A DNA stretch of 64,000 bases from Rhodobacterales bacterium (GTDB lineage: Bacteria > Pseudomonadota > Alphaproteobacteria > Rhodobacterales > Rhodobacteraceae). The stretch is taken from assembly GCA_003249215.1 (NCBI GenBank), contig QKJR01000003.1, positions 62,001-126,000 of the forward strand. The letters are read 5' to 3'. The translations under genes were made by a program, and so were the position numbers. Positions within the stretch are counted from its first letter, which is position 1; every line of letters begins with the position of its first letter. The notes under the pieces were generated by a model. It saw only the letters and a list, made by a program, of their open reading frames with translations, was not told the DNA's origin and ran no database searches. Below, piece by piece: positions 57,069-64,000 of the stretch.

Positions 57069-58574
57069 ATGAGCTTCACCCTGGCCATCGTGGGCCGCCC
57101 GAACGTCGGCAAATCGACGCTGTTCAACCGGCTTGTCGGCAAGCGTCTGGCACTGGTCGATGACCAGCCGGGCGTGACCCGCGACCTGCGCGAGGGCGAT
57201 GCGCGCCTCGGCGATCTGCGTTTTATCGTGATCGATTCGGCTGGGCTCGAGCTGGCCGAGGACGACAGCCTGCAGGGCCGGATGCGCCGTCTGACCGAGC
57301 GCGCGGTCGAGGAGGCCGACGTTTGCCTCTTTCTGATCGACGCGCGGATGGGCGTGACCCCGGCCGATGAGATCTTCGCCGATATCCTGCGCCGCAAGAA
57401 CGCCCATGTGATCGTGGCCGCGAACAAGGCCGAGGGCCGCGCGGGCGACGCGGGCGCCATCGAGGCCTGGTCGCTGGGCTTGGGCGAGCCGGTGCGGATC
57501 TCGGCCGAGCATGGCGAGGGGCTCGACGATCTTTATGACATCCTGCGCCCGATCGCCGATGAATTCGCCGAGAAGCACAAGGCGAACCTGCCCGAGGTCG
57601 AGGTCGATATCGAAGAGGGCAGCGAGGAAGAGGACGCCGACACCTATCGCGCCCCCTCGGCCGCGCGGCCGCTGCAACTGGCGGTGATCGGCCGCCCCAA
57701 TGCCGGGAAATCGACCCTGATCAACAAGATCATCGGCGAGGATCGCCTGCTGACTGGCCCCGAGGCCGGGATCACCCGCGACGCGATCTCGGTCACCACC
57801 GAATTCATGCAGACCCCGATGCGGATCTGGGACACTGCGGGGATGCGCAAGCGCGGCAAGATCAACGACAAGCTCGAGAAGCTCTCGGTCGCCGACGGTC
57901 TGCGCGCGGTGCGCTTCGCCGAGGTGGTCGTGGTGCTTCTGGACGTGAACATCCCCTTCGAGACGCAGGATCTGCGGATCGCCGATTTCGCCGAGACCGA
58001 GGGCCGCGCCGTCGTCGTGGCCGCGAACAAATGGGATCTCGAGGAAGACAAACCCGCCAAGCTCAACGAACTGCGCGAGGCGTTTGAACGCCTTCTGCCG
58101 CAGCTCCGCGGTGCGCCTCTGGTCACCGTCTCGGCCAAGACCGGCAAGGGGCTCGACCGGCTGCATGACGCGATCCTCAAGGCGCATCGGGTCTGGAACC
58201 GCCGGGTGCCGACCGCGAAACTGAACCAGTGGCTCGGTGCCATGACCGAGGCGCATCCGCCGCCCGCGCCCGGCGGGCGCCGGATCAAGCTGCGCTACAT
58301 GACGCAGGTGAAGACCCGGCCGCCGGGGTTTGTGATCAAGGCCACCCATACCGATCAGATCCCGGAAAGCTATGGCCGCTATCTCGTGAATGGTCTGCGC
58401 GCCGATTTCGACATGCCGGGCACGCCGATCCGGATCACCTTCCGCGATCAGGGGACGAACAACCCCTATAAGGACCGCAAGAAGTCGATCCCCTCGCGGC
58501 TGACGAAACACGTCGAGGCCAAGAAACATGCCGCGCGCAAGGAAAAGGGGCTGGCAAGCAAGCCGAAGAAGTGA
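57069..58574 (+). CDS. der: Ribosome-associated GTPase Der (EngA)
   Basis: A 501-residue protein with tandem GTPase domains, each with its G1 motif (GRPNVGKS near 8-15 and GRPNAGKS near 209-216) and an NKxE/NKWD base-recognition motif ([16 protein letters not shown]), and a C-terminal KH-like domain. Der acts in 50S assembly. The basic tail ends [22 protein letters not shown] precedes the start. Confidence 0.95.
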   Translation: MSFTLAIVGRPNVGKSTLFNRLVGKRLALVDDQPGVTRDLREGDARLGDLRFIVIDSAGLELAEDDSLQGRMRRLTERAVEEADVCLFLIDARMGVTPADEIFADILRRKNAHVIVAANKAEGRAGDAGAIEAWSLGLGEPVRISAEHGEGLDDLYDILRPIADEFAEKHKANLPEVEVDIEEGSEEEDADTYRAPSAARPLQLAVIGRPNAGKSTLINKIIGEDRLLTGPEAGITRDAISVTTEFMQTPMRIWDTAGMRKRGKINDKLEKLSVADGLRAVRFAEVVVVLLDVNIPFETQDLRIADFAETEGRAVVVAANKWDLEEDKPAKLNELREAFERLLPQLRGAPLVTVSAKTGKGLDRLHDAILKAHRVWNRRVPTAKLNQWLGAMTEAHPPPAPGGRRIKLRYMTQVKTRPPGFVIKATHTDQIPESYGRYLVNGLRADFDMPGTPIRITFRDQGTNNPYKDRKKSIPSRLTKHVEAKKHAARKEKGLASKPKK

Positions 58575-58619
58575 GCGGCGGGGTCTTCGGGCCCGGAACG
58601 TCAACCAAGACTATTGGGT

Positions 58620-58648
58620 CGATCCTGCGCGGGATCGGCCCTTTTTCT
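58620..58648 (+). terminator. Probable der terminator overlapping the repeat
   Basis: CGATCC-tgcgcg-GGATCG (58620-58637) is followed by GCCCTTTTTCTT. The T-run is supplied by the arm of repeat R4, so the repeat and the terminator share sequence. Confidence 0.6.
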
Positions 58649-58723
58649 TGGCGAAAATACTCCCGCCGGAGGCGCAGGCTGGCCAAGGGCGGAAAGGTGA
58701 GTATTTGGGCCAAGAAAAAGCCC
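58637..58723. repeat. Intergenic palindromic repeat, copy R4 (inverted arms)
   Basis: GGCCCTTTTTCTTGG with AAAATACTC lies first, then GTGAGTATTT with CCAAGAAAAAGCCC (58697-58723). The order of arms is inside-out with respect to R1 and R3. It fills the gap between der and the TspO-like gene, which converge here. Confidence 0.75.
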
Positions 58724-58767
58724 AGGGCGGGTTCTGTGAGCCGGTCTCAGGTTCGGTTCGCGGGGGA

Positions 58768-59475
58768 TCAGCCGCGCCGCGCGCGCAACAAGGTGAGTGC
58801 GGCGAGCGCCAGCGCATAGGTCAGGCTCAGCGCTGCGAGGCCTCCGGGCGCGCCCCAGTTAGCGACCGCCACGCCTGCGAGCGCCCAGATCACCCCTGCG
58901 GCATAGGCGGGGCTCGGCCCGAGGCGCCAGATCAGGGCAAGGGCCACGAGGGCGGCGAGGCTCAGGAGCAGATAGCTCGCCCCCATCGGCGCGAGCAGGT
59001 CATAGCCGATCAGCACCGTGCCGGTGGCGACCGCCGTCGCCGCCGTCAGCCAGCCGGCATAGAGCGCAGGCGCGGCGGCAGCCCAGCGGCCCAGCACCGC
59101 CACGGGCGCGCGCGCCATCGCCCAGAGCGCGGTTGCCGCCATCACCCAGATCTGCACCGTGGCCAGCACCGGTGCGCGCATCGCCACCTCGAGCCAGCTC
59201 GCGCCAAGCGCCATCGACAGGAATAATGGCCAGCGCCCCGCGTCCCAGCCCGGATGATCGGCGCGGCGCAAGAGCCCATAGCCCGCCTGCAGGATCAGCC
59301 CCAGATAGATCAGCCCCCAGATCGAAAAGGCCCAGCCCACCGGTTGCAGCGGCGGGTCGATCACCGGCACCGGGAAGGCCTGCGGGTCATAGCCGCGGAA
59401 ATTGCGGGCCGCATAGGAGGCCGCGGCAAAGGCCAGCGCCGCCACCAGAACAAGCACCGCTTGCATCCGTTTCAT
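58768..59475 (-). CDS. TspO/MBR-like integral membrane protein
   Basis: A 235-residue protein with about seven hydrophobic helices. PLQPVGWAFSIWGLIYLGLI resembles the TspO family motif and the first loop (NFRGYDPQAFPVPVID) is periplasmic-looking. It is longer than classical TspO (about 160 residues, five helices), so it may belong to a related group. ATG 59475 has GGAAGGAAG before it. A perfect palindrome is 20 bases further upstream. Confidence 0.65.
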   Translation of the reverse strand: MKRMQAVLVLVAALAFAAASYAARNFRGYDPQAFPVPVIDPPLQPVGWAFSIWGLIYLGLILQAGYGLLRRADHPGWDAGRWPLFLSMALGASWLEVAMRAPVLATVQIWVMAATALWAMARAPVAVLGRWAAAAPALYAGWLTAATAVATGTVLIGYDLLAPMGASYLLLSLAALVALALIWRLGPSPAYAAGVIWALAGVAVANWGAPGGLAALSLTYALALAALTLLRARRG

Positions 59476-59494
59476 GCCGCTCTTCCTTCCAGGC

Positions 59495-59514
59495 CGTTGT
59501 GCAGGAGCACAACG
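59495..59514 (-). promoter_or_regulatory. Palindrome upstream of the TspO-like gene
   Basis: CGTTGTGC-agga-GCACAACG is perfect over 8 bp and stands between the serS terminator and the TspO-like start, within the leader of any read-through transcript. It could be an operator or an RNA hairpin. Confidence 0.45.
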
Positions 59515-59517
59515 CAA

Positions 59518-59545
59518 AAGCGGCGCGAAAGGTTTCGCGCCGCTT
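59518..59545 (-). terminator. Terminator after serS
   Basis: AAGCGGCGCGAA-aggt-TTCGCGCCGCTT is a 12-bp perfect stem beginning about 19 bases after the serS stop. On the minus strand it continues into TTTTGCG. Confidence 0.75.
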
Positions 59546-59563
59546 GCTGTTTTTCGGGCGATG

Positions 59564-60853
59564 TCAGACCAGCGCGCCGTCCACGAGCCGGGTCTTGCCG
59601 CCGAGATAAGGGTGCAGCGCGGCGGGAAGGGTGACCGAGCCGTCCTCTTCCTGACCGTTCTCCAAGACCGCGATCAGGCAGCGTCCGACGGCAAGGCCCG
59701 AGCCGTTCAGCGTGGCCACGAAATCGGGCTTCTCACCGCCCGCGGGGCGATAGCGCGCATTCATCCGGCGCGCCTGAAACTGGCCGCAGGTCGAGCAGGA
59801 GGAAATCTCGCGATAGGTGTTCTGGCCGGGCAGCCAGACCTCGAGGTCATAGGTCTTCTGGCTGCCAAAGCCCATGTCGCCGGTGCACAGCACGATCCGG
59901 CGATAGGGCAGGCCGAGGCGCTCGAGCACCGCTTCGGCGCATTTGGTCATCCGTTCATGCTCGGCGATCGCCTCTTCGGGGCGGCAGATCGTGACCATCT
60001 CGACCTTCTCGAACTGGTGCTGGCGCAGCATGCCGGCGGTGTCCTTGCCGGCGGACCCGGCTTCCGAGCGGAAGCAGTTCGTGTGCGCCGTCATGCGAAT
60101 GGGCAGGGCCGAATCCTCGAGCACCTCGCCCGCGACGAAGTTCGTCAGCGTCACCTCGGCCGTCGGGATCAGCCACCAGCCGTTGGTGGTCTGATAGCTG
60201 TCCTCGCCGAATTTCGGCAGGTTGCCGGTGCCGAGCATCGCCTCGGGGCGCACCAGCACGGGGGTGATGTTCTCGGTCAGCTCATGCTCGGTCACATGCA
60301 GGTCGAGCATGAATTGCGCGAGCGCCCGGTGGACGCGGGCGACGCCGCCCTTGAGCACCACGAAGCGCGCGCCCGAGAGTTTCGCGGCGGTCTCGAAATC
60401 CATCGCCTGACCCACGGCCGAGAGCTGATAATGCTCCTTCGGGTCGAAGGCGAAATTGCGCGGGGCGCCGTGGCGGTGGATTTCCACGTTGCCGTCCTCG
60501 TCGGCACCATCGGGCACCTGATCGAGGGGGCTGTTCGGGATCCACAGGAGCTTGTCGCGCAGCTCGGCATCCTTCGCGGTGGCCTCGGCCTGCATCGCTG
60601 CCACTTCCGATTTCTTCTCGGCCACCAGCGCGCGCAGCCGCTCGAATTCGGCCTCGTCGCCCTTGGCCTTGGCGGCCCCCACGAGTTTGCTCGCGGCGTT
60701 CTGCTCGGCCTGCGCGGTCTCGGCGGCGTGGATTGCTGCGCGGCGCGCCTCGTCGAGCGACAGGATCTCCGAGGCGAGCGGCGAGAGCCCCCGGCGCGCG
60801 AGGCTGGCGTCGAATTGGTCGGGGTTGTCGCGGATCGCGCGGATATCGTGCAT
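59564..60853 (-). CDS. serS: Seryl-tRNA synthetase
   Basis: A 429-residue class II synthetase with the N-terminal coiled coil (about 30-100), the motif 2 region [20 protein letters not shown] and the motif 3 region [20 protein letters not shown]. It charges tRNA-Ser. In many alphaproteobacteria serS follows the tat genes, here it precedes the TspO-like gene. Confidence 0.95.
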   Translation of the reverse strand: MHDIRAIRDNPDQFDASLARRGLSPLASEILSLDEARRAAIHAAETAQAEQNAASKLVGAAKAKGDEAEFERLRALVAEKKSEVAAMQAEATAKDAELRDKLLWIPNSPLDQVPDGADEDGNVEIHRHGAPRNFAFDPKEHYQLSAVGQAMDFETAAKLSGARFVVLKGGVARVHRALAQFMLDLHVTEHELTENITPVLVRPEAMLGTGNLPKFGEDSYQTTNGWWLIPTAEVTLTNFVAGEVLEDSALPIRMTAHTNCFRSEAGSAGKDTAGMLRQHQFEKVEMVTICRPEEAIAEHERMTKCAEAVLERLGLPYRRIVLCTGDMGFGSQKTYDLEVWLPGQNTYREISSCSTCGQFQARRMNARYRPAGGEKPDFVATLNGSGLAVGRCLIAVLENGQEEDGSVTLPAALHPYLGGKTRLVDGALV

Positions 60854-60965
60854 GGGGCACCTTCAATTTGATGGGCAAGTTCTTGCGCGTCAGGGTTTAG
60901 CGCGGAAAGATGCGACGTGAAAGCCCCGGCGGCCGGACAAGTGATGCAGGTCAAGGCACTCGCCC

Positions 60966-61027
60966 TTGCGAGGGTGTTGAATTTTGGATATGTGACACAC
61001 ATTCAAAAACCGGAATGTAAATTCCGG
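60966..61027 (+). promoter_or_regulatory. Promoter and ATTC-N8-GAAT operator of the second RND pump
   Basis: TTGCGA (60966-60971), 17 bases and TATGTG (60989-60994) form a promoter. ACATTCAAAAACCGGAATGT (60999-61018) is an inverted repeat of ATTC-N8-GAAT form over the expected +1. An overlapping palindrome CCGGAAT-gtaa-ATTCCGG (61010-61027) follows. I recall ATTC-N8-GAAT as the site of SqrR/BigR sulfide-responsive repressors. The regulator is not in the window. Confidence 0.5.
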
Positions 61028-61085
61028 CAGAACTTCCGGCAGGCCCGCGCCGCCTGACCGACTGGACCCGAGGGGAGGACCCGAG

Positions 61086-62072
61086 ATGAGATCGAAACTG
61101 ATGGTGCTCGTGCTGAGCGCGATGATCCTGCCCGGGGCAGGGAGCCTGGCGCTGGCCGAACCCTTCGTGGTCGAGCGCAGCCCGATGACCGACTGGAAGG
61201 CGGTCTTCGGCCGGGTCGAGGCCAAGGACACGATCGAGGCGCGGGCGCGTCTGGGCGGCACGCTGGTCGAACTGAGCGTGGCGGAGGGCGATCAGGTGCA
61301 GGCCGGTCAGGTGCTGGGCCGCATCGTCGACGAGAAGATCGGTTATCAGCTCAGCGCGATCGACGCGCAGATCACCGCGCTCGAATCGCAGCTCGCCAAT
61401 GCCCAGACCGAGCTCAAGCGCGCCGAGGAGCTGCGCGCGCGCGGCGTCGCCACCACCCAGCAATTCGATACGCTGCAGACGCAGGTCAGCGTCTACATGA
61501 GCCAGATCGAGGCGCAGAAGGCCACCCGCAAGGTCACCGAGCAGCAGGCGACCGAGGGTGAGGTGCTGGCGCCGATCTCGGGCCGCGTCCTGACCGTGCC
61601 GGTCGCCAAGGGCGCCGTGGTGATGGCGGGCGAGAGCGTCGCGACCGTGGGCGGTGGCGGCTTCTTCCTGCGCGTCTCGGTGCCCGAGCGGCACGCCGCG
61701 GCGATGGCCGAGGGCGATGCGATCACCATCGAGACCGCCAAGGGCACCGTCGAGGGGCATCTGGCCAAGGTCTATCCGCTGATCGAGAGCGGCCGGGTGA
61801 CCGCCGATGTCGAGGTCCCCGATCTCGATGCGGCCTTCGTCGACGCGCGGGTGCTGGTGCGTCTGCCGCTGGCCAAGCGCGAGGCGATCCTGATCCCCGC
61901 CGATCTGATCAAGACCCATGCCGGGCTCGATTTCGTGGCGATCGAAGGCGCAGGCGGCACGGTCGAACGCGCGGTGGTGCCGGGCGAGCGGATGCTGGTC
62001 GAGGGCGTCGAGATGGTCGAGATCGTGACCGGACTTGCCGGCGGCGAGCGGGTGGTCGGCCATGACGAGTGA
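61086..62072 (+). CDS. RND efflux periplasmic adaptor
   Basis: A 328-residue protein with a signal peptide (RSKLMVLVLSAMILPGAGSL-type, cleavage after about 25), a lipoyl half (LSVAEGDQVQAGQVLGRI), a coiled-coil hairpin (QITALESQLANAQTELKRAE) and the second lipoyl half (GEVLAPISGRVLTVPVAKGA). GAGGGGAGGACC precedes the start. Its stop overlaps the permease start, so the two are one unit. Confidence 0.9.
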   Translation: MRSKLMVLVLSAMILPGAGSLALAEPFVVERSPMTDWKAVFGRVEAKDTIEARARLGGTLVELSVAEGDQVQAGQVLGRIVDEKIGYQLSAIDAQITALESQLANAQTELKRAEELRARGVATTQQFDTLQTQVSVYMSQIEAQKATRKVTEQQATEGEVLAPISGRVLTVPVAKGAVVMAGESVATVGGGGFFLRVSVPERHAAAMAEGDAITIETAKGTVEGHLAKVYPLIESGRVTADVEVPDLDAAFVDARVLVRLPLAKREAILIPADLIKTHAGLDFVAIEGAGGTVERAVVPGERMLVEGVEMVEIVTGLAGGERVVGHDE

Positions 62073-64000
62073 TCTGAACTCCGGCCCGCAACATCCGGAA
62101 AATATTGACGAATACGCGGGAGAGAAGCTCGGGATCGCGGGCCGTCTGACGCGCGCCTTCATCCGCTCGGCACTGACGCCGCTCTTCATCCTTGCCGCGC
62201 TCGCCGTGGGGCTCGTCGCGCTCGTGAGCCTGCCGCGCGAGGAAGAGCCGCAGATTTCCGTGCCGATGGTCGATGTGCATATTCAGGCGCCCGGCCTCAA
62301 GGCCGAGGATGCGATGAAGCTCGTGACCGAGCCGATGGAAACCATCATCAAGGGCATCAACGAGGTCGAGCACGTCTATTCCCAGACCTCGGACGATTAC
62401 GCGCTGGTGATGGCGCGGTTCATCGTCGGCACCTCGGCCGATGCGGCGATCCTGCGCGTCCACGAAAAGGTGCGCGCCAATACCGACCGGATCCCGAAGG
62501 GCATCGACGAGCCGATGATCGTGGCGCGCGGCATCGACGATGTGGCGATCGTTTCGCTCACGCTCTCGGGGCTGCCCGGGGCCGATGTGGGCGCCAATGA
62601 CTTGACCCGGATCGCGCGCGAGCTGCAGACCGAGGTCACCAAGATCGAGAATGTGGGCCTGAGCTACATCGTGGGCGAGGCGACGGAGGCGATCCGGATC
62701 GAGCCCGATCCCGAGAAGCTCGCGCTCTACGGGCTCACGCTGCAGCAGCTCTCGAACAAGATCGAACAGGCCAACCGCAGCTTCAACACCGGCAAGCTGC
62801 GCGACAAGGGCGAGCAGATCGACCTCGTCGCGGGCAAGACGCTGACCGCACCCTCGGAAATCGCGGGGCTTTTGCTCACCGCGCTCGACGGGCGTCCGGT
62901 CTATGTGGCCGATGTGGCCAAGGTGGAATATGTCGGCGATACCACCGATCATATCGTCGCCACCGTGACGCGCGACGCCGAGGGGCTGCACCGCCGTCCG
63001 GCGGTGACGCTTGCCATCGCCAAGCGGGCGGGGGCGAACGCCGTCGTCGTGGCCGAGCAGATCCTGCACCGCGTCGAGGAGCTCAAGGGCGAGCTGATCC
63101 CGGCCAATGTCGAGGTGCAGATCACCCGCGATTATGGCGAGACCGCGAACGAGAAGGCCAACGAACTGCTGTTCCACCTCGGCCTCGCGACGATTTCGAT
63201 CATCGCGCTCGTGCTGTTCTCGATCGGATGGCGCGAGAGCATCGTGGTGGCGATCGTCATTCCGGTGACGATCCTTCTGACGCTCTTTGCCGCCAATGTC
63301 ATGGGCTACACGCTCAACCGCGTCTCGCTCTTCGCGCTGATCTTCTCGATCGGGATTCTGGTCGATGACGCGATCGTGGTGATCGAGAATATCGCGCGGC
63401 ACTGGGCGATGAAGGGGCCGGGCGACCGGGTTCACAAGGCGGTCGTGGCCGTGGCCGAGGTCGGCAACCCGACCATTGTCGCCACGCTGACCGTGGTCGC
63501 GGCCCTGCTGCCGATGCTGTTCGTGTCGGGGCTGATGGGGCCCTACATGAGCCCGATCCCGGCCAATGCCTCGGCCGCAATGATCTTTTCCTTCTTCGTC
63601 GCGGTGATCGTCACGCCCTGGCTTATGGTCAAGATCGCGGGGCGCGCCGACATGAGCAGCCATGCCGAGGGCCCGGGCCATCACGCGGGCGGCAAGCTTG
63701 GGGCGATGTATGAGAAGGTCGCGCGGCCGGTGCTGAAATCCAAGGGCACGGCGGGGCTTTTCCTCGCCATCACCGTGGTGCTCAGCTTCGGCTCGCTCGG
63801 GCTGCTCTACACCAAGCATGTCACGGTGAAGCTGCTGCCCTTCGACAACAAGTCGGAACTGAGCGTGGTGATCGACCTGCCCGAGGGCAGCTCGGTCGAG
63901 GCGACCGATGCCGTCGCCCAGCAGATCGCCGCGGTGGTCACCGAACTGCCCGAGGTGATCTCGGTGCAGACCCATGCCGGCGCCGCGGCGCCCTTCAACT
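62062..64000 (+). CDS. RND efflux transporter permease, N-terminal part
   Basis: The reading frame from ATG 62062 stays open to the window edge, about 646 codons. It has a hydrophilic N-terminal 30 residues, a first helix (TPLFILAALAVGLVALVSLP), the EEEPQISVPMVDVHIQAPG loop, and helix 4 GILVDDAIVVIENIARHWAM with the Asp-Asp pair used for proton coupling. A His-containing loop (HAEGPGHHAGGK) precedes a later helix. Substrate unknown. The site upstream suggests sulfide or persulfide control. Confidence 0.92.
   Translation, partial: MTSDLNSGPQHPENIDEYAGEKLGIAGRLTRAFIRSALTPLFILAALAVGLVALVSLPREEEPQISVPMVDVHIQAPGLKAEDAMKLVTEPMETIIKGINEVEHVYSQTSDDYALVMARFIVGTSADAAILRVHEKVRANTDRIPKGIDEPMIVARGIDDVAIVSLTLSGLPGADVGANDLTRIARELQTEVTKIENVGLSYIVGEATEAIRIEPDPEKLALYGLTLQQLSNKIEQANRSFNTGKLRDKGEQIDLVAGKTLTAPSEIAGLLLTALDGRPVYVADVAKVEYVGDTTDHIVATVTRDAEGLHRRPAVTLAIAKRAGANAVVVAEQILHRVEELKGELIPANVEVQITRDYGETANEKANELLFHLGLATISIIALVLFSIGWRESIVVAIVIPVTILLTLFAANVMGYTLNRVSLFALIFSIGILVDDAIVVIENIARHWAMKGPGDRVHKAVVAVAEVGNPTIVATLTVVAALLPMLFVSGLMGPYMSPIPANASAAMIFSFFVAVIVTPWLMVKIAGRADMSSHAEGPGHHAGGKLGAMYEKVARPVLKSKGTAGLFLAITVVLSFGSLGLLYTKHVTVKLLPFDNKSELSVVIDLPEGSSVEATDAVAQQIAAVVTELPEVISVQTHAGAAAPFN

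Overview
The window is GC-rich bacterial DNA that reads as a chromosomal segment of an alphaproteobacterium of the Rhodobacteraceae (Rhodobacter/Paracoccus type). The evidence is a 14-subunit nuo (complex I) operon interrupted by extra small genes and followed by birA, a long NuoE with an extra C-terminal domain, the yceD / rpmF-plsX-fabH-ihfA-merR block, RNase J, and AT-rich palindromic repeats at gene ends. It is almost all housekeeping. I see no phage, transposon, CRISPR array or rRNA, and one tRNA gene.

Layout. 1-4711: leucine/isovalerate catabolism genes (methylcrotonyl-CoA carboxylase beta end and alpha, a glutathione transferase, HMG-CoA lyase, a crotonase). 4981-21949: nuoA-N with four additional ORFs (a NuoE-domain paralogue, two small lipoproteins, a carboxymuconolactone-decarboxylase-like protein), continuing into birA, coaX and rnj to 25177. 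The biotin ligase probably serves the biotin carboxylase at the left end. A strong bidirectional terminator separates this from a leftward rhlE and an unknown gene. 28053-33640: argS, a SPOR-domain protein, nagZ, scpA, scpB and a small basic protein (cell-wall recycling and chromosome condensation). 33658-35457: an IMPACT-family protein, a dCTP deaminase and tRNA-Pro(GGG), all leftward.

35608-40709: leftward yceD, then rpmF-plsX-fabH-ihfA-merR (ribosomal protein L32, phospholipid and fatty acid initiation, IHF alpha, a MerR-like protein with a hexanucleotide repeat). 40841-43320: bamE, an ornithine-lipid acyltransferase and an AEC transporter. 43503-49604: Fe superoxide dismutase, RarD, a LOG-family protein, a LysM protein and an Atm1-type ABC exporter. 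50114-54762: a leftward RND efflux pair. 55003-58574: a YfgM-like protein, bamB and der. 58768-60853: a TspO-like protein and serS, leftward. 61086-end: a second RND pair, the permease running off the window.

The most interesting signals are non-coding. (i) A family of structured intergenic repeats, whose stem-loops differ between copies by paired, compensating changes. (ii) An ATTC-N8-GAAT palindrome across the predicted start of transcription of the second RND pump, the form I remember for the sulfide-responsive repressor SqrR. (iii) A TGTAAA-N5-TTTACA palindrome holding the -35 box of the first RND pump. (iv) A full match to the IHF consensus just upstream of ihfA. (v) Within the nuo operon, a C-terminal domain of NuoE duplicated in the next gene (63 of 79 residues identical) and His-rich insertions in NuoL.

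All promoters and operators here are read by eye and are tentative.
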